DNA of 5,985 bases from Pseudomonadales bacterium (GCA_007128525.1 SKXG01000205.1:1-5985); one strand, 5' to 3'; shown: positions 1 through 5,953, numbered from the stretch's first letter. Translations and numbers: made by a program. The notes: a model not told the origin generated them from the letters alone.

Positions 1-326
1 AGGGTGTCCCGGCTGAGGTGCGTGAATCGGCGACGGCCATGGGCTATGGTGCCGGCCGTCGGCTTTGGCGGGTTGAGCTGCCATTGGCGCTGCCGACCAT
101 CATCGCCGGCATACGCATCGCGACGGTAACCACCATCGGCCTGGTCACAGTCACTGCGCTGATCGGCCAGGGTGGACTGGGGCAGCTGTTCATCACCGGC
201 TTTACACTGCAGTTTCCGATGCCGCTGATCGTTGGCTTTACGCTGTCTATCGCGCTGGCCGTGCTGGTCGACCTGCTGCTGGTCGGTGCTGAGCGGATGC
301 TGACGCCCTGGCAGAGGCGCACCTGA
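1..326 (+). CDS. Osmoprotectant ABC transporter permease, C-terminal part (5' end outside window)
   Basis: This is the C-terminal 107 codons of an inner-membrane permease of the binding-protein-dependent (MetI-like) ABC family, osmoprotectant OpuC/OsmF branch. The reading frame is open to the left edge with no start, so the gene is partial; the first GTG at 18 lies inside the EAA loop and is not a real start. The visible part opens with the cytoplasmic EAA loop that docks on the ATPase (EVRESATAMGYG, then VELPLALP and AGIR), with ESA in place of the usual EAA. A GQGGLG turn and a last long hydrophobic segment (about PLIVGFTLSIALAVLVDLLL) follow. The TGA stop shares its A with the ATG of the next permease, so the two are translationally coupled and probably form a heterodimeric channel. 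The substrate class (glycine betaine, choline or similar) is inferred from the family and from the binding protein at 1073-1957. Confidence 0.9.
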   Translation, partial: GVPAEVRESATAMGYGAGRRLWRVELPLALPTIIAGIRIATVTTIGLVTVTALIGQGGLGQLFITGFTLQFPMPLIVGFTLSIALAVLVDLLLVGAERMLTPWQRRT

Positions 327-1000
327 TGCTGGCGGACCTGCTGCAATGGTTCAGCGACCCGCTGCAATGGCAGGGGCCCGACGCCATTCCGGCGCGGGTT
401 GTTGAGCATCTGTACTATGTCGGCGTCGCCATGTTCTGGGCGCTGTTGATCGCACTGCCGGTAGGCATTGGACTCGGCCACCTGGGTCGCGGTGGCTGGC
501 TGGCGATCAACCTGTCCAATATCGGCCGTGCCATTCCAGAGTTCGGTATTGTCATTCTGGTGTTCATGATTGCCGGTTTCGGCAACCTGCCGATACTGAT
601 CGCACTGGTTGCCTTGGCGCTGCCACCACTGATCACCAACAGTTATGTCGGCATGCGCCAGGTCGATGCCGATCTGGTGGAAGCGGCACGGGCCATGGGG
701 CTGCGCCGCTGGCAGTGTCTGTTGCAGGTGGAACTGCCGATTGCGTTGCCGCTGATCATGGCGGGCCTGCGAACGGCCGCCGTACAGGTAATGGCAACCG
801 CCACGCTGGCCGCCTATGTCGGTCTGGGCGGACTCGGCCGCTATCTGATCGACGGCCTGGCAGTTCGCGATATGGTCGGCGTGGTCGCTGGCGCCCTACT
901 GGTTGCGGCGCTCGCGTTGGCACTGGAAGGTGCGTTGGCCTTGTTACAGCGCACGCTGGTATCGCCGGCACTCGGCCAGCGCGTTGCGCCGAGCCACTGA
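326..1000 (+). CDS. Osmoprotectant ABC transporter permease (second subunit, OpuC/OsmF type)
   Basis: This 224-residue inner-membrane protein is about the normal length for single-domain OpuCB/OpuCD-type permeases. Hydrophobic segments lie roughly at residues 30-52, 70-86, 88-106, 150-168 and 184-208. The motif NLSNIGRAIPEFG (62-74) and the stretch ALPPLITNSYVGMR (98-111) are typical of the osmoprotectant branch. The EAA loop is complete at 119-149: EAARAMG, then VELPIALP and AGLR, the contact site for the ATPase. The ATG overlaps the preceding TGA by one base, and AGAGG at 313-317 is a ribosome site at good spacing, so this start is secure. It should pair with the upstream permease and be fed by the lipoprotein at 1073-1957. 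Substrate is inferred from the family only; the fold and role are clear. Confidence 0.93.
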   Translation: MLADLLQWFSDPLQWQGPDAIPARVVEHLYYVGVAMFWALLIALPVGIGLGHLGRGGWLAINLSNIGRAIPEFGIVILVFMIAGFGNLPILIALVALALPPLITNSYVGMRQVDADLVEAARAMGLRRWQCLLQVELPIALPLIMAGLRTAAVQVMATATLAAYVGLGGLGRYLIDGLAVRDMVGVVAGALLVAALALALEGALALLQRTLVSPALGQRVAPSH

Positions 1001-1021
1001 GACAATCGGCACCGTGCTTTC

Positions 1022-1030
1022 TGTTACAGT
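1022..1030 (+). promoter_or_regulatory. Possible extended -10 promoter for the binding-protein gene
   Basis: TGTTACAGT at 1022-1030 fits an extended -10 element (TG, one base, then TACAGT, 4 of 6 to TATAAT). It lies in the 72-base gap between the second permease and the binding-protein gene. No good -35 is seen at 16-18 bases upstream (around 1001-1008), but extended -10 promoters can do without one. It would give a leader of about 35 bases. It might raise the binding protein above the permeases, which is common for such transporters. In GC-rich DNA a match this short can be chance. Confidence 0.3.
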
Positions 1031-1062
1031 CGGCGGATCTGCCCGTCTGGGCGCGAGACAAC

Positions 1063-1068
1063 AGGAAG
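1063..1068 (+). promoter_or_regulatory. Ribosome binding site of the binding-protein gene
   Basis: AGGAAG stands four bases before the ATG at 1073 and fixes this start. The start is also supported by a signal peptide beginning at that Met. Confidence 0.75.
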
Positions 1069-1072
1069 CTTC

Positions 1073-1957
1073 ATGCGCACCCGAATACTGACCAAACTGC
1101 TGGCGGCATGCCTGGTCTGGACCGGCATTTCGGCCTGCGGGGATCAGGCTGAGCGCATTACTGTGGGTTCAACCAACTTCAGCGAGCAGCTGATCCTGGC
1201 CCACATTTATGCGGATGTTCTGGAACATCAGGGCTATCAGGTGCAGCGGCGAATGAACCTGGGCTCTCGGGAAATCGTCTATCCGGCGCTGCTCGCCGGT
1301 GAGATCGACCTGCTGCCGGAGTACAGCGGTGCGCTGTTGGCGTATGTGACGCGTGGCGAGCACGAAGCGACGTCACCTGACGCCGTGATCGATGGTTTGC
1401 GCGACAACCTGCCGGATGAGCTGTTGCTGCTGGACGCTGCACCGGCCGAGAACAAGGATGCGCTTGTTGTGCGTTCAGATACGGCCGAGGAATACGGACT
1501 GATCCGAATCAGCGATCTGGCACCCGTTGCATCCACGCTGACTATCGGTGGGCCACCGGAAATGCGCCAGCGGCGCAATGGACTGCCCGGGCTGCAGGAC
1601 GTTTACGGTCTGAGCTTTCATCGCTTCCGAGCGCTCGATGCCGGCGGACCAGTGACCATTGCAGCACTGACCAATGGTGATATCGATGTCGCACGGATGT
1701 TCACCACGCAGGGCGTGATCGCCGCCCGCGGCTGGGTGATTCTTGACGACGACAAGCAGCTGACGCCAGCCCAGAATGTCGTGCCGCTGTTGCGGCGCGA
1801 TGCCGCCAGCGACGGGGTCAGCGAGGTACTCAATGCGGTTTCGTCCCAGTTGACAACGGAAATCCTGCAGCAGCTTAATGAAGCCGTCAGCATTGAACGC
1901 AAGGATCCGGCGGCTGTCGCGCGGCAGTGGCTGGCGGAGTCCGGCTTGCTGGATTGA
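1073..1957 (+). CDS. Osmoprotectant ABC transporter substrate-binding lipoprotein (OpuAC-domain family)
   Basis: This 294-residue protein is the solute receptor of the transporter encoded upstream. Residues 1-21 form a lipoprotein signal: MRTR, a hydrophobic core, then the lipobox I-S-A-C with the lipidated Cys at 22. The mature part is a type II binding fold of the OpuAC/QBP family. Seen in order are ITVGSTNFSEQ (29-39), the LLPEYSGALL stretch (80-89) whose PEY(S/T)G is a family hallmark, DALVVRSDTAEEYGL (129-143) and ISDLA, GGPPE (159-163), LPGLQDVYGL (171-180), DAGGPVTIAALTNGDIDVA (189-207) and PAQNVVPLLRR (232-242). These match glycine betaine/carnitine/choline receptors such as OpuCC and YehZ. 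The length is normal. The gene probably belongs to the permease operon. Its TGA directly touches the stop codon of the convergent gene. Ligand is inferred; some relatives (YehZ/OsmF) bind betaine poorly. Confidence 0.93.
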   Translation: MRTRILTKLLAACLVWTGISACGDQAERITVGSTNFSEQLILAHIYADVLEHQGYQVQRRMNLGSREIVYPALLAGEIDLLPEYSGALLAYVTRGEHEATSPDAVIDGLRDNLPDELLLLDAAPAENKDALVVRSDTAEEYGLIRISDLAPVASTLTIGGPPEMRQRRNGLPGLQDVYGLSFHRFRALDAGGPVTIAALTNGDIDVARMFTTQGVIAARGWVILDDDKQLTPAQNVVPLLRRDAASDGVSEVLNAVSSQLTTEILQQLNEAVSIERKDPAAVARQWLAESGLLD

Positions 1958-2647
1958 TTAGAAACGCAGGCGCAGATTCACCAGCGGACCGCTGCTTTGG
2001 ATCTCGATGTTCGAGCGGTTTTCAGTATTGTGGTACTCGGACTCGAACCAGCCAGCCAGCAGCTCGAGTTGTGGGTGCGGCCGGATCAACAGGCCGCCGC
2101 CCCAGGACGTCTCTCTGCCCGTATCCCCGCCAACATAGAAGTGGGCCCCGCCACGTACCATCAGTGCGAAATGGTCATTCAGTGGCAGCAGCAATTCGAT
2201 GCCACCGCCAGGTCCGTAGCTGGTGCCCTTGTAACGGTAGCTGTTGTCCAGTGCGTCGGTGAGTTCAAGGTCGAGACGAGTGCGCCGCAGGCCTGCATGG
2301 AGGCGTAACCCCACCACGTCATGATCAACCACGTTGAACTCAGCACTGAGCGCCACGCTGTCGATATCAAACTCTGCGCCAAGTTGATCTGTGACTGCGA
2401 TCGTCAGATCGCCAAGCTCGATATCGCCATCGTCATAGAAGTCACCGGCATTGCTGGTGTCGCCGCTGTTGCGGGCGGCATCAAGCCGCAGCGCGATCTT
2501 CGGGCTGAATTCACGTACCAGGGTGCCACCGGCGGTCAGCGCACCGGTGTCGCGGATTGACACCGAGCTGGCACAGCCATAGAGCAGCAGACAACTGCCG
2601 ACGACCAGGCACAGGGCCGGCCATCGATAGGACATTGGCACTGGCAT
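1958..2647 (-). CDS. Putative outer-membrane beta-barrel lipoprotein, family not recognised
   Basis: I do not recognise this 229-residue protein. It starts with a signal sequence ending in L-Y-G-C (residues 22-25), a plausible lipobox with Ala at +2, which predicts outer-membrane sorting. The rest is short amphipathic strands with alternating hydrophobic residues split by Gly/Asp/Asn turns: about KIALRLDAAR (50-59), DSVALSAEFNVV (96-107), VVGLRLHAGLRRTRLDLEL (111-129), GPGGGIELLLPL (145-156), HFALMVRGGAHFYVGG (159-174), SWGGGLLIRP (181-190), QLELLAGWFESEY (193-205) and LVNLRLRF (222-229). The terminal Phe with alternating residues before it is the usual BAM recognition signal. A small barrel of about eight strands is my inference. 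The ATG is four bases after the rlmB stop with only a weak AGG upstream, so translation is probably coupled; Met5 (2633-2635) is an alternative start lacking an SD. If Cys25 is not lipidated, it is simply a small OMP with an ordinary signal peptide. Confidence 0.75.
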   Translation of the reverse strand: MPVPMSYRWPALCLVVGSCLLLYGCASSVSIRDTGALTAGGTLVREFSPKIALRLDAARNSGDTSNAGDFYDDGDIELGDLTIAVTDQLGAEFDIDSVALSAEFNVVDHDVVGLRLHAGLRRTRLDLELTDALDNSYRYKGTSYGPGGGIELLLPLNDHFALMVRGGAHFYVGGDTGRETSWGGGLLIRPHPQLELLAGWFESEYHNTENRSNIEIQSSGPLVNLRLRF

Positions 2648-2651
2648 AAGG

Positions 2652-3515
2652 CTAAACCTGACGACGTTGGCGTAGGGCTTCGAACAATAACACGCCAGTG
2701 GCCACCGAAACGTTCAAACTGCCAACCAGGCCAGCCATCGGGATCGAGACCAGAGCGTCACAGTGCTTGCGGGTCAGCTGACGCAGACCCTGGGCCTCAC
2801 CGCCAACCACCAGCGCGGTCGGTCCGCAAAAGTCCGCAGCGGTGTAATCCATATCGGCTTCCCCGGCGGCGCCGAGGATCTGCACCTGCTGCGCCTGCAG
2901 CCATGCCAACCGGCGGGCCAGATTGGCCACTTCGACAATGAACAGACTCTCGGACGCACCACAGGCGGTTTTGCGCGCAGCCCCGGACAGCGGCGCAGTG
3001 CGACTGCGAGGCAGCAGCACCACATCCACACCGGCGGCATCGGCACTGCGCAGACAGGCGCCCAGGTTGCGCGGATCCAGCACGCCATCAAGCACCAGCA
3101 GCAGCGGCGCAGGGCCCAGCGTGGGCCAGCGCAGCTCCAATTCGGCCTCGGATGCCGGTGGCTGTGGCGTGCAGTGGACCAGCACGCCCTGATGCACGGC
3201 GTCTTCGGGCGCCAGACGATCGATGCCGGCTCGATCCATCAGCTTGACCGGCACATCGGCAGCGCCGGCCAGTTCCGCCAGCCGCGCCAGGCGCCGGTTG
3301 CCGGGCTCATCAAGCAACCACATTTGTTGCAGGCGACCCGGATCGCGCTGCAGCAGACCGTCCACCGCATGCACGCCATAGACCAGCGTCGGCTCATCGC
3401 CCAGCAGGCGGCCTACACCACGCCGGCCGGCCTTGGATTGACGGGCAGGTGGGCCACCACGTCCGCTGCGCACATGGCTTTTGCCTTGTTTCGGGGGCCT
3501 GCGTTGACCGGCCAT
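2652..3515 (-). CDS. rlmB: 23S rRNA (guanosine-2'-O)-methyltransferase RlmB (SpoU/TrmH family)
   Basis: RlmB uses S-adenosylmethionine to methylate the ribose of G2251 (E. coli numbering) in the 23S rRNA P-loop. It is a trefoil-knot (SPOUT) enzyme that works as a dimer. The substrate-binding domain starts at TLVYGVHAVDGLLQRDP (43-59) and ends near HQGVLVHC (108-115). SpoU motif 1 is LDGVLDPRNLGACLRSADAAG (142-162, with N150 and R156), motif 2 is LVVGGEAQGLR (235-245, E240), and motif 3 is IPMAGLVGSLNVSVATGVLLFEALRQR (258-284). ACGASE and AAGEAD between them also match E. coli RlmB. The protein has 287 residues against about 243 in E. coli; the difference is a basic Gly/Arg/Lys-rich extension over residues 1-40. 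The start is backed by a strong ribosome site, so the extension looks real. The gene follows rnr after 57 bases, the usual order. Confidence 0.96.
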   Translation of the reverse strand: MAGQRRPPKQGKSHVRSGRGGPPARQSKAGRRGVGRLLGDEPTLVYGVHAVDGLLQRDPGRLQQMWLLDEPGNRRLARLAELAGAADVPVKLMDRAGIDRLAPEDAVHQGVLVHCTPQPPASEAELELRWPTLGPAPLLLVLDGVLDPRNLGACLRSADAAGVDVVLLPRSRTAPLSGAARKTACGASESLFIVEVANLARRLAWLQAQQVQILGAAGEADMDYTAADFCGPTALVVGGEAQGLRQLTRKHCDALVSIPMAGLVGSLNVSVATGVLLFEALRQRRQV

Positions 3516-3520
3516 GACGG

Positions 3521-3526
3521 CTCCTC
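3521..3526 (-). promoter_or_regulatory. Ribosome binding site of rlmB
   Basis: On the - strand GAGGAG lies five bases before the ATG at 3515. It supports the long form of RlmB with the basic N-terminal extension. The same region reads CTCGCAGCGAG, a short self-complementary stretch that touches the site; whether it folds is not known. Confidence 0.75.
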
Positions 3527-3553
3527 GCTGCGAGCGCTCAGGCGGACACTGAG

Positions 3554-3575
3554 TCAGCCACTAAATCAGCCACTA
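3554..3575 (-). repeat. 12-base tandem duplication carrying the rnr stop codon
   Basis: The ten bases TCAGCCACTA occur at 3554-3563 and again at 3566-3575, a period of 12. On the - strand this reads TAG TGG CTG ATT TAG, so the rnr stop codon is followed four codons later by a second in-frame TAG. Because 12 is a multiple of three, the copy keeps frame. Confidence 0.85.
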
Positions 3576-5762
3576 TGATTGTGCCTTGCGCCGCCGCCCA
3601 CGGCGCCGGGACTTCGGGCTTTGACCATCGCTTTGCCCTTCCGCCAGCAACAGGTCCACTTTGCGGCTCTCCAGATCAACGGCCGCCAGCACCACATGAA
3701 TCCGGTCGCCCAGGCGGAAACCGAGTCCGGTGCGGTCACCGACCAGGGTCATGGTGGCCGGCTCAAAGCGATAAAAATCATTGCCCAGATTCGAGATGTG
3801 CACCAGCCCGCTGACGAAGATATCGTCCAGCTCGGCAAACAGGCCAAAGTCGGTCACGCCGGTAACCCGCGCCGCAAATTCTTCACCAACAAAGCGTGTG
3901 GCGTACTCACACTTCAGCCAGTCAGCCACGGCACGGCTCAACTCTTCGGCGCGCCGCTCGGTATAGGAGATGTGTCCACCGACTTCAGCCAGCCGCCGCG
4001 TTTCAGCCTCTGCGTTGTCCGGCATTGGACGCTTCTTGATAACGTCCTTGATGGCCCGATGGACCAACAGGTCGGCATAGCGCCGGATCGGCGAGGTGAA
4101 GTGCATGTATTTGGGCAGCGCCAGACCATAGTGACCGATATTGCGCGGGTCATAAGCCGCCTGCGCCAGCGAGCGCAGCACCAGCATCTGATACAGCCAA
4201 GCGTCGTCCCGCTCGGCAAGCTGCGCCATGATCTGCTGCAGCTCTTTCGGTGTTGGCTGTTCCTGACCCAGCCGAATGCCCACATGAGCCAGCGCTTGGC
4301 GCAGGTTCTCCATTTTCTCGCCAACCGGGCCTTCGTGAACGCGATACAGGCTTTGCCGGCCGTGCTTTTCCAGATAGCGTGCCGCACAGACGTTAGCCGA
4401 GATCATCGCCTCTTCGATCATCATGTGCGCATCGTTGCGCTCAACCGGCACAATCTGTTCCACCAGACCGTTTTCCATGACCAGGCGCAGCTCGCGGGTG
4501 TCAAAGTCCAGCGCACCGCGTGCTTCGCGTTCATCGCGCAGAACCTCATACACCTGATGCAGGGCCTGCAGTGAACGGTGGACGTCCTTGCTGAGCTCCG
4601 GGCCATCACCGTCGACGAAGTCGGCCACTTCATCGTAGGTCAGCCGGTGCTTGGAGTGCAGCACGCCTTCGTAGAAATCGAATTTTGAGATGCGTCCCCG
4701 CGCCGAGATGCGCATGTCGCAGACCATGCACAGCCGATCCACTTCCGGCTTAAGCGAGCAAAGCTCATTCGACAGCGCCTCGGGCAGCATCGGCACAACG
4801 CGATCTGGCAGGTACACCGAGTTGCCGCGATCGGCGCCATCGACATCCAGCGGCGAGCCTGGCTTGACGTAATGGGCCACATCGGCAATGGCCACCACCA
4901 GACGCCAACCACCCAGGCGCCGCTTCTCGCAATACACGGCATCATCGAAGTCGCGTGCATCGGCGCCATCAATGGTCACCAGCGGCAGCTTGCGCAGATC
5001 GGTGCGACCTTTGGTTTCGCTGGCTTCAACGGACGTGGGCAGCGCATCAATCTGGCCATCAACTTCGGGCGACCAGCCCACCGGCACCTTGTAGGCCTGC
5101 AGGAGCGTGCTGGACGCCACGTGCAGATCATCACGGGCAGACACCTGCTCCACGATCTCACCGGTCAAGCCGAAGGCCTCGGCACCGGTGACGCGCACGG
5201 CCAGCGTATCACCATCACGAAAGCCGCCTTTGCGCTTTTTCAGGTAGACGCGGCCGCGATATGACGGGCTTTCCGAGATCAGATACCAGCCCTTGGGATC
5301 GGCAACAAGGCGGCCAATGATGGGTTCATCGGCGTGCTCGACCACATCGGTCACAAACGCCTGACCGGCAATCAGCCGCGCCGTCACCCGATCACCGGCG
5401 CGCAGCTGACTGCGTCCAGGCTGGCGTACCGGGTAGCGCTTGCCCTGGTCCGTTTCCAGTTCCATACCGCGCTGGCCGCTGCCGGTTGCAACCAGCAGGC
5501 CCTGCAGCGCACCACCGCCCTCAACGCTGTGGTAGGCGCCGTCCTCGTCGAGGTAGAGCCGGCCACTGCGGGACATGTCGCGCAGCAAACGGCGCATGTC
5601 ATCGGCCTGATCGCCGCGCCGAACGTTCAATTTATCACGCAGGGCGGGCCAGCCCAGTGGCCGGCCAGCCTCCCGCAGGGCTTCCAGAACCCGCCGTTCC
5701 GCCTTGGACGGCGCTGGGCCAGATGTGGGTTCTCTAACGACTTGCTTCGGGCGACGGGCCAT
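3573..5762 (-). CDS. rnr: Ribonuclease R, processive 3'-5' exoribonuclease
   Basis: RNase R degrades RNA, including structured mRNA and rRNA, from the 3' end using Mg2+. In E. coli it also acts in ribosome quality control and trans-translation. The 729 residues show an N-terminal winged-helix region (about 20-78), tandem cold-shock OB domains (about 82-225), the RNB catalytic domain (about 256-580) and an S1 domain (about 622-708). The catalytic block is IDGADARDFDDAV (264-276): D265, D271, D273 and D274 align at a constant offset of 7 with E. coli D272, D278, D280 and D281. Y317 in SVYLPD fits the E. coli Tyr324 clamp, and HFTSPIRRYADL (554-565) is the conserved RNA-binding block. The S1 domain includes GVTDFGLFAELDD (635-647). 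E. coli RNase R has 813 residues; most of the difference is the C-terminal tail, here only about 20 residues and Arg-rich (SRRRGRRRK). The ATG follows AGGAGG. Confidence 0.97.
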   Translation of the reverse strand: MARRPKQVVREPTSGPAPSKAERRVLEALREAGRPLGWPALRDKLNVRRGDQADDMRRLLRDMSRSGRLYLDEDGAYHSVEGGGALQGLLVATGSGQRGMELETDQGKRYPVRQPGRSQLRAGDRVTARLIAGQAFVTDVVEHADEPIIGRLVADPKGWYLISESPSYRGRVYLKKRKGGFRDGDTLAVRVTGAEAFGLTGEIVEQVSARDDLHVASSTLLQAYKVPVGWSPEVDGQIDALPTSVEASETKGRTDLRKLPLVTIDGADARDFDDAVYCEKRRLGGWRLVVAIADVAHYVKPGSPLDVDGADRGNSVYLPDRVVPMLPEALSNELCSLKPEVDRLCMVCDMRISARGRISKFDFYEGVLHSKHRLTYDEVADFVDGDGPELSKDVHRSLQALHQVYEVLRDEREARGALDFDTRELRLVMENGLVEQIVPVERNDAHMMIEEAMISANVCAARYLEKHGRQSLYRVHEGPVGEKMENLRQALAHVGIRLGQEQPTPKELQQIMAQLAERDDAWLYQMLVLRSLAQAAYDPRNIGHYGLALPKYMHFTSPIRRYADLLVHRAIKDVIKKRPMPDNAEAETRRLAEVGGHISYTERRAEELSRAVADWLKCEYATRFVGEEFAARVTGVTDFGLFAELDDIFVSGLVHISNLGNDFYRFEPATMTLVGDRTGLGFRLGDRIHVVLAAVDLESRKVDLLLAEGQSDGQSPKSRRRGRRRKAQS

Positions 5763-5765
5763 AGG

Positions 5766-5771
5766 CCTCCT
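5766..5771 (-). promoter_or_regulatory. Ribosome binding site of rnr
   Basis: A perfect AGGAGG on the - strand precedes the ATG at 5762 by only three bases, shorter than the usual five to nine. No alternative ATG exists close by (the next Met is residue 56), and the N-terminal domain begins soon after, so this start is kept. The tight spacing could lower translation. Confidence 0.65.
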
Positions 5772-5784
5772 GGGGGTTTGGGAA

Positions 5785-5813
5785 TTGACAACGTCCGAGG
5801 GGCGTTTTACAGT
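5785..5813 (+). promoter_or_regulatory. Sigma-70 promoter of the tRNA-Leu gene with GC-rich discriminator
   Basis: A perfect -35 TTGACA (5785-5790) is followed after exactly 17 bases by TACAGT (5808-5813, 4 of 6 to TATAAT). The next bases, GCGCGCC (5814-5820), form a GC-rich discriminator, the hallmark of stable-RNA promoters shut down by ppGpp and DksA in gammaproteobacteria. Transcription should start near 5820, giving a leader of about ten bases before the tRNA. The whole element lies in the 68-base gap between rnr and the tRNA. I see no equally clear promoter for rnr on the other strand. Confidence 0.8.
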
Positions 5814-5830
5814 GCGCGCCGCTGTCTCGG

Positions 5831-5917
5831 GCCGAGGTGGTGAAATTGGTAGACACGCTAGCTTCAGGTGCTAGTGGGGGCAACCCCGTGGAGGTTCAAG
5901 TCCTCTCCTCGGCACCA
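5831..5917 (+). tRNA. tRNA-Leu (anticodon CAG), CCA encoded
   Basis: This is a complete 87-base class II tRNA. The acceptor stem GCCGAGG (5831-5837) pairs fully with CCTCGGC (5907-5913), followed by discriminator A (5914) and CCA (5915-5917). The D-arm contains the TTGGTAGA loop part. The anticodon stem CTAGC (5858-5862) pairs with GCTAG (5870-5874), and the seven-base loop TTCAGGT places CAG at 5865-5867, which reads the leucine codon CUG. The long variable arm GGGG-CAA-CCCC (5877-5887) is expected of tRNA-Leu. The T-arm is GGAGG-TTCAAGT-CCTCT (5890-5906) with one G-T pair. A73 and the long arm both fit leucine identity. The gene is divergent from rnr, an arrangement also known in pseudomonads. 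Confidence 0.98.
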
Positions 5918-5932
5918 ATCCTGTCGGATTGG
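5915..5932 (+). other. Hairpin overlapping the tRNA 3' CCA
   Basis: CCAATCC (5915-5921) is fully complementary to GGATTGG (5926-5932) with a four-base loop TGTC. The left arm begins at the CCA of the tRNA, so in the precursor the 3' end would be held in a stem. No T-run follows, which argues against a simple intrinsic terminator; a 3' trailer structure that guides processing is possible. Confidence 0.45.
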
Positions 5933-5953
5933 CCGCTCTGATCAAACGCTCTT

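Noticed and set aside
44..481. Open frame of 145 codons on the - strand
   Set aside because: It overlaps both permeases, whose EAA loops and membrane segments are unmistakable.
715..1152. Open frame of 145 codons on the + strand bridging the second permease and the binding-protein start
   Set aside because: It is out of frame with both genes, lacks a ribosome site and has the Arg/Gly/Pro-rich composition of a shadow.
1982..1998. Hairpin CAGCG-GAC-CGCTG followed by CTTTGG as a terminator of the transporter operon
   Set aside because: The stem is only five pairs, the T-run is three bases, and it lies inside the coding part of the convergent gene, where such matches are expected by chance.
3525..3538. 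Self-complementary CTCGCAGCGAG next to the rlmB ribosome site as a translation switch
   Set aside because: The stem is four to five pairs with a very small loop and covers the site only partly; no sign of conservation can be judged here.
2763..3578. Long open frame of 271 codons on the + strand
   Set aside because: It lies wholly opposite rlmB, which has clear family motifs. The composition (Gln, His, Arg, Ala rich with no domain) is typical of an antisense shadow in GC-rich DNA.
3579..4574. Long open frame of 331 codons on the + strand
   Set aside because: It is opposite the RNB and S1 coding part of rnr and shows no recognisable domain; a shadow of rnr codon usage.
5334..5843. Open frame of 169 codons on the + strand reaching the tRNA
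   Set aside because: It is antisense to rnr, runs across the tRNA promoter and into the tRNA gene, and has no family features.
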